This document shows positions 21,201 through 33,018 of a stretch of DNA of 64,000 nt, in pieces. The position numbers and the translations under genes are program-made. Within the stretch, counting starts at the first letter, position 1; each line of letters opens with the position of its first letter. Source of the DNA: Purpureocillium takamizusanense (taxonomy: Eukaryota; Ascomycota; Sordariomycetes; Hypocreales; Ophiocordycipitaceae); NCBI RefSeq assembly GCF_022605165.1, contig NC_063076.1, positions 1,178,001 to 1,242,000 on the forward strand. The letters run 5' to 3'. Below the pieces are notes generated by a model. It was not told the origin of the DNA. It did no database searches and worked only from the letters and a program-made list of their open reading frames with translations.

Positions 21201-21474
21201 GGTTGTCGCGGTCTCTCGTCAACGAGGAGCAGGTGAGCGGCCGCAGCTATCGTCGAAACGCGCGTCAGCACATGTCGGCTGCGAGCATGTCTCGGGAGTA
21301 CCGCGCATGCATACGTACCTCGTCCTCTGGAAAGGCGTGCTTCATGTAGTTGCTGAAGCCGTGGTAAAACGTGTCTACCGTTTCCTGGCGGAGCTGCGCC
21401 AGGTAATCGGCTCGCATCGTCGCCGCCAGCCATGGCTGCAGAGAGCATAGCAGCAGCAAAGCGATCCAAGCCAT
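18238..21474 (-). CDS. HTM1: EDEM-type ER alpha-mannosidase (GH47) with C-terminal PA domain, 1054 aa
   Basis: EDEM/Htm1 proteins trim mannose from misfolded ER glycoproteins and mark them for degradation. Exon 1 (21474-21319) encodes a signal peptide (MAWIALLLLCSLQPWLA) and FYHGFSNYMKHAFPEDE; a 72-nt intron joins in phase to the second exon (21246-18238), which opens LRPLTC. GH47 hallmarks: DALGNYSLTLIDSLSTLA (about residues 75-95), CSAGAGSLTLEFTVLSRLTG, GIGAGMDSFFEYALKSH (about 325-340), RPEFIESTYHLYRATQDP (about 485), FFLGETTKYMYLLFDP (about 545) and VFTTEGHPL (about 570). About residues 925-1040, with MRRGGCSFSRK and later PLVLVGG, form a protease-associated domain as in metazoan EDEM3; S. 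cerevisiae Htm1 is shorter. The C-terminus has no HDEL-like retention signal. The start was chosen for the signal peptide; an in-frame upstream Met at 21,552 would place it internally. Confidence 0.93.
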
Positions 21475-24400
21475 GATGCCTCGGATGTCTCGGACAGCAG
21501 CCGCCCGTCGCGCAATGTGCCGGGAAGCGATCGAGGCGACGGCCCCGACCACCGGCTGGCCGAAGGTTGACTGTCTGTCGACTGGGCGCTACTGGGCGCA
21601 GTTCAGAGGAGAAGCAAAGAGCTCCATCTGCGCTGTGGGTGTCGGCAAGAGCGGGCACGCAAAGAAACCTCTTCGCGCCTCAGGAACCGGACCGCGAACA
21701 GCGTCGACTGTGGTCGTGGTGACGATGAATCGAGCTGGCTGGCCTCTTCGGGCGCCACACACGCGATCGGACGGTTGTGCATAACCGTGGCTGGTGTCTG
21801 TGGCTGGTGTGTGAGTCGGCAAGCCCCGCGAATGCGGCCATTGGTCACCGACTCAGCGGCGCACTAACCCTCATTGTCTCAACTCTTAACCTCACCACCG
21901 AAGTCGGCAATGCAGTTCAAGTCCTCACAATGCTGTCCAAGACCATGATGAAGTCGCCGCAGGGCCTGCGAACATGCCAATCGCCACGGCTGCGGCCCGA
22001 GCCTCGACGCTGAGACCTCGCTGATCCTGCGAATGACAGCGTGGTAACACCGTGCGCCCCTTGCCTCAACGCCAGCCTGCTGAGCCCGTCGAGCCCGTCG
22101 CACAAGGCGTGAGGCGGGCTCGTACCTGGCCCTATCGCCTCGTTCGGTCAGATTTTCGGTTTCAGCTGTTTGCAGATTGTACGAGACATGTACCAGCCGC
22201 GGAAATGCGATCCAAACATGCACGACACACCTGGTCTCAACAGGTTCAGTGACGCCGTCGCATGACGCCGTCGCAATCGGACAACAGGCACGAGTCTGCA
22301 CAACCTTGTCTGAACTTGGTGCGCAGCAGCACGAGAGTATTTAAAGCGCCTCATGGGGGTTTACTCGTCGATTCGCCGGCCCGAATCGTGTATGAGGTCG
22401 ATGAAGGGGATGCCGACTCTCCTCAACACTCGGGTCACGGCGTGCAATGGGTTCAGTATGCCTGTCAGACGGCCATTGCGGTGGCAATGGACCGCATCAC
22501 CTTCGTGCCGCCCTTGGAGCACGGGCGTGTAATTATACGATGCTAGGGCTGAGTACTTTTGTCTTGTGCGACGAGACAACTCGTATCTGATGACCAAGTA
22601 TCAATACATGCTGACAAGGTCGAATAGGGCTCGCTGCCACCGGGGCTCAATCCTTCGATCTTGCAGGCACGGCGGCCCACAACCTCATACCCTCAAGTCA
22701 ATTAAAGGCGGGGTTCGGGTATTACACAGCGGAGGGCGGCTGCAGACTGACAGGTAAGGCACATCGGGGGGGTTCAGAAGCAAAGGAACGTTACCATGAA
22801 CCGGCCCGCCTCAGTCGCACGACGTCAGTTCCTGCCCAGACCGTTCTTGTAGGCCCTTCTCCAAGAGCTAGGGTCGCGTTGACGTAACGCCCGAGTCCCT
22901 CTCAAGTTGAAGGACCTGTAAGGAGTACGTCCACAAAAGCTGTCATGCGGGCCGCTCTTCGGAAAGAACTGTCTGCACGTCATCCTCAACCAATATGTTG
23001 AACAAGGCAGCCTCCGTGGGCATCAATACGTGATCCGGCGCAAGGCCGAGGTCTCCTTTGAGAGAGTTGGATATGCGACCAGCTTCTCCCTCTGCGTACT
23101 ACGCACACGCAGGCTGAATCGCCTGCATTTTCAGACGCCAAGAAGTCCATCCCTTGTCCCGGATTCGAGAGGCGCATGTTTACAGCGGTCAGCCGCGCTC
23201 GAGCGAAGCAAAAGTCTCTTACGTGCCTTTGAAACACCCTTCCAAGAAAAATCACTCCAGAAGTGACGCTTATAGTGTCGAAGACATGGTTTGCCATGTA
23301 CAAGCTGACGTTTCACATGCAAGCGGTGGCCCGAACAGAAGTCGTAGGGTAGCCGTTTGCGCGATGTGGAGGAGATGATGTTGAATGGCTATCTCGAGCC
23401 GCGGCATGCACAGTCACTCACAGGAGATGCTGCGTATTCTATTACGGCTGCGGACCTGGTCATCTCAGAGCTGGACGCTTTCCTTTACTGCGTCTACTAC
23501 ACAAGGAGACGAGCGGCCTCGAAATCGAAGACTATGCTACGGGAGGTCACCCGCCATCCGGCCGGACGAAGCAGCCTTTCTTACGCCGCGAACAGAATTA
23601 TCGAGGACTACTGAAAAATGAGGACCACGGCCGCACATGCTGTGCAACGGCGACGTGGCTATCACCAGCGAGGAGCGGCGGCCGAGCGGCCCCGTTTGTT
23701 GTCGCGCCAACCCGGGACCGGACGCACAACGGAGGCCCTCAGCCCCGAGACGGGCCCCGGGACGTGGGCCGTCGAATTGCGGGTCGCGCCGCCGCTATGG
23801 CTTCCCCGGCTCCATAGCAGATCATTGTACGACGACGATCGACGGGCTGTGAGGGGCGACTAGCGAAAACGGTTGATGGGCTGAAGCTGGATCGGGCAGT
23901 GCCCGAGAAGTGAGCGGAGCTGAGCAACGGCCCGAGGTCCGTGATGAGCGAAGACCATGGAGCAAGCTGGCTCTACACGCCCCTCCGAGCCGTGTGGCCT
24001 TGTGTGTGTGTGTTAGTGGCCGCACCTTGGTTGGCCCTATCCGCTCACGGTGAAGCCTCGCCTCGCCTCGCCTCGCCTCGCCTCACCTTGCCTTGTTATG
24101 TCGGGTCAGCTAGCCCTAGCCTTGCCAGCTCGCAAGGCGTGCGCGCCGCGTGTGTGTACCTGGGGTTTGTGAAACAGGTGTTGCGCTGTTGGATGGGCCT
24201 CACTCCGCGTAGAACAGGGACCGATCGTGGTTGCGCCTCCTCACGTGTCCCTTGCGCCTCATCGTGGAGCTCATCACATAGTTGGTCGTTGATGTAGATG
24301 TAGATGTTTGTTGTAGATGTACGAGCGTGAAACGCACCCCCCCTCCCGTCCCCTCCGCCGCTCCCGGGGTGGCAATCGGACAAGCTCAGTGCTAAAAGTG

Positions 24401-24700
24401 CTAGTAACTTAGTAGTCACATCAGCCTACAAGGCAATAGAAGCGAGGCATATGCATCGCGTGCTAGCCAAATGTTTTTCCTGAATCATAGACTCCCGTGA
24501 CAGTCTTGAACCTTGACTCGAGAAGGGCCGCCCTCACAATAGGTAAGCTCGGCGGGGGCGAGTTGGGTGAGCGGCTTTCGTGACAGCAGGAGCGAGCGTC
24601 GATCACGGCGCTTGCCGCCGCCGCCGTCACCACGCGCGCGCATGGCGACGTCGTTGGCCGTCAACACACACATGTCAATCAATCAACAATAATCTACAAA
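21475..24700. other. Upstream of the EDEM-type gene; low-GC stretch, no gene recognised
   Basis: The first 300 nt are the promoter side of the minus-strand EDEM-type gene. About 21.8-23.6 kb is lower in GC than the flanks and has short, less biased open frames, such as an 85-codon plus-strand frame at 23,357-23,614 ending NRIIEDY, but none matches a family I know. It may be a decayed gene or element. A (CCTCG)5 array lies at 24,056-24,080. Confidence 0.4.
24056..24080 (+). repeat. (CCTCG)5 pentanucleotide array
   Basis: Five perfect units followed by decayed CCTCA and CCTTG units. Confidence 0.9.
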
Positions 24701-24930
24701 GCACATAATACGTTAGGGAACAACCACCACCCCCCTCCCCCCAAAAAATAAAGATGAAAAAACGTGTTTCGAAGAATTTAGAGTTCACAGGTGCAGCCAA
24801 CTCGGGGGGTTCTCTCCACGACGGCAACGGTGGCGCGCGCGCGCGTGCGCTATCTCGCGATCGACCCTTGCTTGTCCTTTCCCCCTTGTTACTGCTCCTA
24901 TGATACCTCCCCTCGCTGCCTTCACTTTGT

Positions 24931-24960
24931 GGTCTGGTCTGGTCTGGTCTGGTCTGGTCT
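24931..24960 (+). repeat. (GGTCT)6 array, TCTGG family
   Basis: Six perfect units, continued by one CCTGG unit. The same TCTGG/CCTGG pentamers occur at 16.5, 26.6, 39.5 (inverted) and 58.1 kb (inverted). Confidence 0.9.
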
Positions 24961-26613
24961 GGCCTGGTCCGCTCTCTCTCTCCCTCCCTTCCTGCCTGCA
25001 CGCAATGACTCGCGAATCGGGAGCTGAAGAGAGCTGTCAGCTGTCTCGGGCGAGCGCGCCCTCGGATGGCATGTAGTAGTTTACTGCACGCCACGACGAT
25101 AGACACGCAATAAGAAAAGAAAGAAGAAGGAAACAACAAAACAGCACAGTCGCCCAAAGAGGCGCACGCGCGCTACTCGGCCGACGATAAGCAGCGCCCG
25201 CCCGAACGCCCGAACGCCCGTGGCGCCCGAAAAGCATTTTTCTCTCTTTCCTGGACGACTGGCCGAGGAAACCGCGGCGCCACAAATGGCAGCAGCAAAG
25301 TCGCGCAACGATTTGGCGTCATGTAGATAACCCTTCTTTTGTGTGCAATTTTACACGACGATCGAGAACTAGACCTACCACCACGAGCTAGTAGTAGTAG
25401 TAGCACGAATCAATCACCCACTCACTAAAGAAGACTGACGCCAGCGCCGGCCCCGACGGGCCGTCGTGCGCCATGTATGTATGTCTTTCTGTCTCTTTGT
25501 CTCTCCGGCCCACGTCTGATCCACATCGGGGGGGAGGGCTGTTGCTCTAATAACGGGGTGGCAGCAACTAGTACACGTTGAATAGTAGTACGTAGTACCA
25601 AAGCATCCTAGCTACCAACTTTAGTTACTGGAGCAAAGCAGCAACGTTGAGCATTCCATGCGCATACTAACTGATGCTAACGCCAGGTAGTCTAGCCCAC
25701 TCGTGCGGCTCGGCTTCCACGTACGTAGTAGTAGCTACTGACTAGTTAGCAGTACGCACGTACGTACGTCTAGTGGTAGCTCTGCTAGCTTCAACGGCGT
25801 TCAGGGCGCGGGCGGGCGCGTCATGTTGACGAAACAGACCCATGGGCGGAGTCTGTCCCTTGATTAGGGTTGCATGCACTGTACTTTGTTTTCCCCCTTT
25901 CGGGAAAACTTTTGAGAAGGACGCTAAAAATCTTCCGGTCGATCGTACCTGGGGCGGGGAGGGGGGTCTTGCTTGGGGGCTCTTGGGGGGAGGGGGGGCG
26001 TCTACGAGGCTGAGAGTTAAAGCCTAAGTAGCTGCCTGCCCTGCGTCATCTTCAAGTCGTCAAGCCACCTTTTTCTTTTTTAGGGCCAGCCCGAAACAGC
26101 AAATTCAACGACAACACCACCACTACGTACCACCACCACCACCACCACCACTGCCACCACCGCCTCTTCCTGCTCCTCCACGTCCTCCTCGTCGTCTTTG
26201 TAATGCTTGCTACGTATTCCCTTTCTCCGCGGGCAAATGGAGGCAGGCGCCAGGAACGAAAGAGCAGGGTCTCACCCCCCCCTCCCTCTCTCCCCCCCTC
26301 CCCACCGTCCCCTTCCATTCCCCCACCTCATCATCGTCATCATCCATCACCTACATTTGCGGCTCTCCTCCGTCTGGGGCTCTGTCTGACCCCAAATCGA
26401 CAACGGCATCGCACCCCCTGGCAGGAGGCTTTTTTTTTCTTTCTCTCCTTTTGTCACCATCTGCCCCTCGGCTCACGACCATCCGACCCGCCCCTACTAC
26501 ACGCCCCCGCGCTGGGCTTCAACGGGAAGCAAGTCTCGTTCCCGTTGACCAAAAGAAAACCAGCGATTGGATCTCGCGAGGGACCCCAATCCCGGAATTT
26601 GCTTTCCCGCTGA

Positions 26614-26638
26614 CCTGGCCTGGCCTGGCCTGGTCTGG
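26614..26638 (+). repeat. (CCTGG)4-TCTGG pentanucleotide array
   Basis: Four CCTGG units then one TCTGG unit; same family and strand as the arrays at 16.5 and 24.9 kb. Confidence 0.9.
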
Positions 26639-28290
26639 CCCGCCACGCTTGTGGCTGAAGCCCGAGGTGCCCTCCCGCGATGAACAACAACAACTAGCCT
26701 CCCCATCCTCCTTCAAGAAAGAGAGTGAGCCACGTAGTAGTTCTACTGCTGCTGCTACGAGTGCTACGTGCGCACTACATACAGTGCCGACTCGGTAGAG
26801 ACACATGCGACAATCTGAGACCACGTTTTAGGGGGGGCGTGGTCGGAGCAGAATTTCCGCACGCGCGTGCCTGACGCCGTCTGGCCGGTTGCCTGTAACA
26901 CAAGATGGCGTCTTACCTGTTGCTGGTGGCCCGAGATCCCCAGCGATAGGCAGTCTCTTCGTAATCGTAGTACTGTCTACAGTACGTTGTAGCGGATCGG
27001 AGTTTTCACGATTTTTGCTCCACGGAGCAAACGCCGGTCGGATCGGATCGGCCACGCCATCTTCCCGAACCTCCTCCATCTCAACAACAACCTCCATTCA
27101 ATACTGTACCTACTTTGCAACCCGCCTTACCTACCTACCTACTCACCCACCCATCCTATCTGCACGAAGAGCAATTCTTTTTTCATTCTGTCCTTTTTCT
27201 TGATCCGCATCTCAAACACCGAACCCTGTCCTGTCTCGGCGAGGGGGGCACGCGCGCCAAAGGCGAGCGAACAACCCCCCCCAACCCCCCCCCCCCTTTT
27301 GCTTTTCTTCCTCCCCCTCTAGCCAGACGCTAACAAAAGAGACACTTTGTTTTTCATGTGTTCCCCGTGCTTTTTTTCTGTTCTCGGCGAGATGGGCCGT
27401 CGGGGCAGATCCGAACCGAGCGCCCCTGTCTTATATCGCCCCGTGCAGTGCGAAAGCTCGGCTTGCCCTTCTCGGCACAGCATCGGTCTTTCCGCCCCAT
27501 TACGCAACAGGAAGAAGAAGACGAAGGGGAAGGAGATAAAAAACCAAAGCCGGCACCCTTTTTTCTGCCTGGCGGAAGGACCGGGGAGAAGAACACGGAG
27601 TCCACGGGGCGGACGGGCGGGCGGCGGGCTCGGACGGTTTGGTTCACGTGTCCGTGTTACACTATGCCCCCGCTGTGTGGGATGAAGGGCACGGTATGTA
27701 CACTTGGCAGGTGGGAAATCAAAGAGATTCTAGGCCTGCCTCCGCCTCGCGTCTCGAGACTTTTGCGCCGAGTCGTAGGGGGGTCATATCTGCGCATGTG
27801 CACTGCTTACCTCTCTCTCTCTGTGCCTCTCTCTTCCCCCGTTGTTTTGGCGGTACGCTGCTTCGCATGCTTCGTCCCCAGCTCCCATGATGGCGATCTG
27901 CCCGTATCTCGAGGCATCAGGGAACCAACGCCATTCAAACAATATACTCTACGCTCATCCAACTCTCCCCCCACGTAACGGGCCCCTTTGTTGGGGAAGC
28001 GGGAACAAGGGTACCACTGCTCACTCCATTGGGAGCGTATGATGCAACAAGAGCTGTTTTCGTGCGGCCGAAACTGGCCTTACACATGGGCCAGGCTAGA
28101 TCCTGCTAGTAACATAGTACTTCGTACCTGCTCTCCTACATACCTGCTGCCTTCACCTCTTTCTGGAGACTTCAATTTGCACATTCGTAGTTACGTACTT
28201 GCTTGCCACCACTTTTGCAAAGCTTCGTTTCAAACAAGAGACTTTCCGCCCCGACCTTCGTCGCTAGTACGTAGGTATAGCCGATACCAA

Positions 28291-28310
28291 AGCAGAGCAG
28301 AGCAGAGCAG
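28291..28310 (+). repeat. (AGCAG)4 pentanucleotide array
   Basis: Four perfect units in non-coding DNA. Confidence 0.88.
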
Positions 28311-28509
28311 ACCCCTCCCTCCTAGAAGCCTAACTAGTTATCGCCGTGCCTGCAACTCTGTAGGGCCGTTAAGACCGCCGCCTCCGCCGCCTCCGCCACA
28401 ATACCGGTCCCGCGGACGTGGCGACGGGGCAACCTTTTGTCTACCCCGTGGTGGTTTGTGCTACGTAGTACAAAGTGTGGCTACCCGCCCAGACCAAGCC
28501 GCGAAAGGA

Positions 28510-28533
28510 GGGAGGGAGGGAGGGAGGGAGGGA
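28510..28533 (+). repeat. (GGGA)6 tetranucleotide array
   Basis: Six perfect units in a purine-only stretch beginning at 28,504. Confidence 0.9.
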
Positions 28534-29138
28534 GGCAGAGCTCTCTCTCCGATACAGTTTTACGTGTTAGACGCCTCGGCCGCAACAGTATCGCGCACGG
28601 GAAGGGGGGGAGGCAAATAAAAAAAGATCACGGGTCGGAGGGTGTCTTGTTCTCCGGAACCGTTCCGTGCGGGTGTAGTTTGTACGTATGCGCGCGATTT
28701 GTGCGCCTTGCCATCGTCCTCGTCCAGTCTGTTCGTCCGTCCGTCCGTTCCCACGCACGTACAGAGTACACGCACATACTTGGACGCGCACTCGGCGGCG
28801 TGCAGAGAGCATGTGTGCCGTACTGTACCGTCACCACGCAGCGATCGGTGCTTGCGCGAGCCAAACACTGCCCTGTATACGTACGTACTAAGAGAGCTCG
28901 AGGGGAGGGAGAGCTCGAGGGGGAGGGAACCTTTACCGCAAATCACAGGGCGGCACCTTGCGGGTGGTCCTTGACCCTCCCTTTTCCCCCTATTGCAAAA
29001 AGCCCGCTTCAGCTCATCGGTGACATGAAACCCCCCCCAAAAAACCCTTTGCCACCCTCTCTGCTTGATACTGACGCACCACGTATGAACTTGTTGAAAC
29101 TTGCCTGCTTGGCCATCACGTACAGTCCACGAATTCGA

Positions 29139-29158
29139 TACTGTACTGTACTGTACTG
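29139..29158 (+). repeat. (TACTG)4 pentanucleotide array
   Basis: Four perfect units directly after GAATTCGA. Confidence 0.88.
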
Positions 29159-31583
29159 GGCAAATGTTGGGAGACGGCCCCCCCCCCCTCGCCCATTGTC
29201 CCGGTGCCGCCATCCCCGCCCCGGCTCTCGCTCGTCTCCATGTGGCGCTTGCTGGGGATTTCTGCTCGCTCGGCATTTCCAAATAGTAACTCTTAGGGCC
29301 ATGCTTTTGTTTTTCGTCCTTCCCTATTCGCATCGAATCCAGCGGGGATCCATGTTCACGATTCTGGCAGCTGTCAACCCGGCCGCAGCGTTTGTCTCGC
29401 ATCCATCTCGCTCTGAGTGGTGCGCGCCCTTCTCTGCCTGCCTGCCTGCCGGACTTAGCTTGGGATCAGCGCGCGCGCCGCGATGCGGCCCCCCTTTCGG
29501 TCAGGCTCACTCACGATACTGTACTTAGCTGGGCACTTGACGCTCGGTGACCAAGGCATGGTCTTTGGACCGACCGCAAGGGCCACCCGGTCCCGAGAGC
29601 CAACAGCTCGGGGCCGGCTGGACGTGGGGTTCCCCTTTCTAATCTTTTTGCTGCGTCCACGGCCGACAGCCGCCCTCCGAGACGGGGCTGCTCACTAGTT
29701 AACTTAGTACTACGAGGCTCCGGGGGCGCCATGTCGTACGAACGCCACACAGTCTCCCCAGACTGTTCTGTCGGCTTGCCAGGTTGGTGGCGGTGCCGTT
29801 GTACCTGCTACCTACCTTGGGACCTTGCTTGGCCTCACAGGCAGGCAGCTCTGCCGTTTGTGCGGCGTCACACTAGCGGGCAACCTTACATGCTGCCGGC
29901 ATGAGGCTGTAGGTACAGTATACGTAGAAACCATCATGGGCCTCTGCTGCTGAGCCCTATTCCAAATCATCAAATGCAGCATTTGTTGTGGTCCGCGTGG
30001 CTAATACAGTAAGACCTGCGAGGTGAAGTGCGGTACATGTGCGGTCGCGTACCCACAACAAACGTGCGAATGCAACGCTGGACGTGTGGACACGACTCAC
30101 CACCAGATTATGGCTCGGCCTTGTTGATGAAGCTTGCTGGACCGAGGGCCCGCCTCGCTTTGATTAAGCTGGGAGGGTTCGATTTGCTCTGCTTCCTCGG
30201 ACCCGTAACCCTGCCTTCCTTTACAGGTGAGCACACTCCCTGTTGGCTAACATCAGTCTGTCAGTCTCCTCCGCCTGCCATACATAGCAAGACATGTCAT
30301 GGGCGACTATGCTCGCTCGAGTGAATTCAAGCGAGTGCGAGTTTTCCGGATAAACGGCTGCGTGCCGCGCCGCCCTCTCTTTAGTAGCGGGGGGTGCCTT
30401 GGGGTACTGTATTTTGGCTCTTTTCTTTCCCTGGTTGCTGCAATGCAATGTCGACTCCGCGATCCATTTTCGAAGTTGGGGGTTTGCTCCAACAAGGCTC
30501 TCGGGGGTGTGCGGGCCGCCACGAGCAATGTGGCCACGAGGGTGGCGTTTGGGACTTGACGACCAGTCGCCGCTCACCGGTAAGTAGGCATTGGGAGCAG
30601 GTACGAAACGGACGCCAAAGAGACTGGTAAAGACCACTGGTTGCTGTGTTCCATTGCTCCGCACTGCCTGGCAGCTGAGTGGCGATTCAATACCTAGTAG
30701 TGGGTGATACCTTACCAGTGGTACTGTAAAACCGTCAAGACGTTGCGGCACCAGCACACAAGGCAGCAAGCCCTCGTTCAAGTTGAGCTCCCGTCTTGCT
30801 CTCTCTGACTTGAGCCTCCCTCTCTCGCTCCTTTGCTTTCCGAGTGGGGTGATTCCGTCCCTCTCACATGGATCCGCCAAGCTGCGGTCACCATGCTGCC
30901 CATGCTCCCAGACTGCCGCTGCGTTTTGACACGGGCCGGCTCCCTGTCGCTCCTACCTGGCGCGGCAAAACGGGGCTTCCCCAGTCGGGCTGTGCACACG
31001 TGCATCGTGAGCGGCCCACGTCAACTCAAATCTCATCAAGGCGGATCTCGTCCCGTCAATCGACAAGCCCAGCCAGGTTTGAGCCAGCCAACGGCGTTGG
31101 TCATCTGCCAACTGCAACGGCAGCAGAGCAGACGACGTGGGCCACCCCCGCGAGCGGATGAAGCGCCACGGCGTGCCTGGCCCTTGGGGCGCTGGCGCAG
31201 AAGCAAAGTTCCCGCCTCTGCCGCCTCTCTTTTCGGACTGTCCGATGGTCAATGCAAGAGAAAAGAACAGGATCAAGGCTCCGGACACTCTCCGCGTCAT
31301 TTTCCAGAGTGTCGGGACCTGCGTCGCATCTCGTGGGCACACTCGGCGCTTGGTGTGCGCAACGTCTGGTGCCATCGTCTCAAAGTACCAGTACTTCAAG
31401 GTCATGGGTTTGCAGCAGCCACAGGAAAGATGGCGGGGGGACTGGTGGGGCCGTCCATGGGTGGAAGCTATCACCACGCCCCCATCTGGCCCCCGGCCCC
31501 CGGCCCCTGAGGGAGGTGGTGGCCTCAACTCTGTGGGGCATGACTGCCTGCCTTCCTGCCCGCCGCCCTTTAGGCTTGTTGCC

Positions 31584-31608
31584 GGTGCGGTGCGGTGCGG
31601 TGCGGTGC
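31584..31608 (+). repeat. (GGTGC)5 pentanucleotide array
   Basis: Five perfect units; a second array of the same pentamer lies 1.4 kb away at 32,999. Confidence 0.9.
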
Positions 31609-31808
31609 TCACACGCCTCTGCTGGGCGCCTCCAAGTGAGCGTGCGTCCGTGCAATGACTCCGTTTCGATGTGCCTCCAGTTGAAGAGGCGCCTCCTATT
31701 TTGGGCGACAGCGATGATGGGCAGCGAACCCCGGACAATCAATCTGGGCGAGTGAGAGTCAGTTAGTTGCTACTCTGTAGTCTGTACCCGCTCGCAGCAC
31801 GGTAGCAA

Positions 31809-31843
31809 CAGCCGCAGCCGCAGCCGCAGCAGCAGCAGCAGCA
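31809..31843 (+). repeat. CAGCCG/CAG compound triplet tract
   Basis: Three to four CAGCCG hexamers followed by a run of CAG triplets in non-coding DNA. Confidence 0.85.
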
Positions 31844-32782
31844 CTAGCAGTGCGCACCCGACGACGAGACAGAGGCGCGCCATTGTCTGTGCGGCCCACC
31901 GTCTGTCGCTTGTCGCTTGTTCCAAACGAGAAAGACGACGTACACATTGACCGCAGCTGGCATCTGTCGCATACCGGGCGACGGTTGCCTGGCTGGCTTC
32001 GCGATGAGGCACCGTCCTCGGCTCGCTGTCCATGGTCTCGTCGTTTATTGTGTCGGTGGCGGAGTTTTTTTCATGACTTACCTTACTACTACTCTTACTA
32101 CCACACGATGTTGGCTGGTGTCGGGCTGAGAATTCGGGGCCACGTTTGCTCCAAGCCCGTGCTTTCTTCACTCGACTCCTGCCCAACAGACGGATGCGTA
32201 GATGCCGCGCCCGCTTTCTGTTGTTCGCGCCTGCCACGCATCGCCCTGTCTCGCCCCGCCTTGCCCTACCTGGACTTGAGGCGTTGCTGTTGCTTGATAA
32301 TCAAGTAATTTAGTCCATGATTTCTGCGGGCCACAGCGGGCCTCAACAGTCAACGCCCCCCACCAACGACCTCAGCCATCAACCTCGCATCCGTCCGGAA
32401 CCTAAGCCGAATCCGAGTCCAAGCTTGCGAGGGTGAGACCCCTAAGGCACCTAGATGTTAGGTAACGTACCTGGTGGAGGAGAGGCGGAACGCTGGAGGA
32501 CTAGGTAAGTGTCTTAGCACCTGGAGGGCCGGGGCAGTAGCGCCCGCCACTGGCGCTGCCATCACTTTGGGCTGCCACTACCGAGGCAGGAAGGACGCAG
32601 CGACACCAAGGCCCCTTCTCTGTATTGGCGAAAAATGCGAGTCCATGGCAGGCGCCCAAAGTAGACAAAGTATCCAAGGTACCTGTAGGTAGGTGGCTAT
32701 TGCAAGGCTAGGTAAGGTAAGCTAGGCACTGGTAGTACTATACCTGTGCCTTCGGGCTGTCGAATATATCTAAGGCAGGTTA

Positions 32783-32796
32783 GTACCTTAAGGTAC
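32783..32796. repeat. 14-bp perfect palindrome GTACCTTAAGGTAC
   Basis: Self-complementary without spacer. It lies in the palindrome-dense block 32.45-33.1 kb. Confidence 0.9.
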
Positions 32797-32904
32797 ATGG
32801 GTATCCAAGACGTTGTAGATGTGTGCTCCAGAAGGGAGGAAAGAAGTCCCCCAAGCCTGCCTCCTTGGTCGGATACCTTAGGCAACGTACCTAGCCTGCA
32901 TACA

Positions 32905-32918
32905 GGTAGGTACCTACC
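32905..32918. repeat. 14-bp perfect palindrome GGTAGGTACCTACC
   Basis: Self-complementary without spacer and contains the recurrent GTAGGTA core. Confidence 0.9.
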
Positions 32919-32998
32919 AAGGTCTGGTACTTACTCCGCAAGGCAGGTGATGTCGAGTCGCGTGTACCTAAACTGCTGCCTGGCCCAGCTCAGCAACG

Positions 32999-33018
32999 GG
33001 TGCGGTGCGGTGCGGTGC
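32999..33018 (+). repeat. (GGTGC)4 pentanucleotide array
   Basis: Four perfect units on the same strand as the array at 31,584. Confidence 0.9.

Larger units (their letters stand above)
24701..30000. other. Gene desert, part 1: microsatellite-rich, promoter-like DNA
   Basis: No recognisable coding region in 5.3 kb. Notable are TAGTAGTAG and ACGTACGTACGT tracts (about 25,390-25,770), CT-rich stretches at 26.2-26.5 and 27.1-27.35 kb that resemble fungal leaders, a CCA repeat at about 26,130-26,152, and pentamer or tetramer arrays listed separately. Frames up to 360 codons (28,437-29,528 +) cross low-complexity sequence, lack an ATG at their start and look non-coding. A long leader or non-coding transcript is possible but unproven. 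Confidence 0.45.

Noticed and set aside
26203..26613. CT-rich stretch with ATG that looks like a fungal gene start
   Set aside because: Downstream frame is Pro/Ser-rich noise, and no in-phase second exon with coding character was found.
28437..29528. 363-codon plus-strand frame
   Set aside because: Starts at TTG, crosses (GGGA)n and low-complexity sequence, no domain; overlapped by an equally long frame on the other strand.
30953..31738. 261-codon minus-strand frame
   Set aside because: No domain; overlaps 225- and 173-codon plus-strand frames of equal quality, indicating GC-driven openness.
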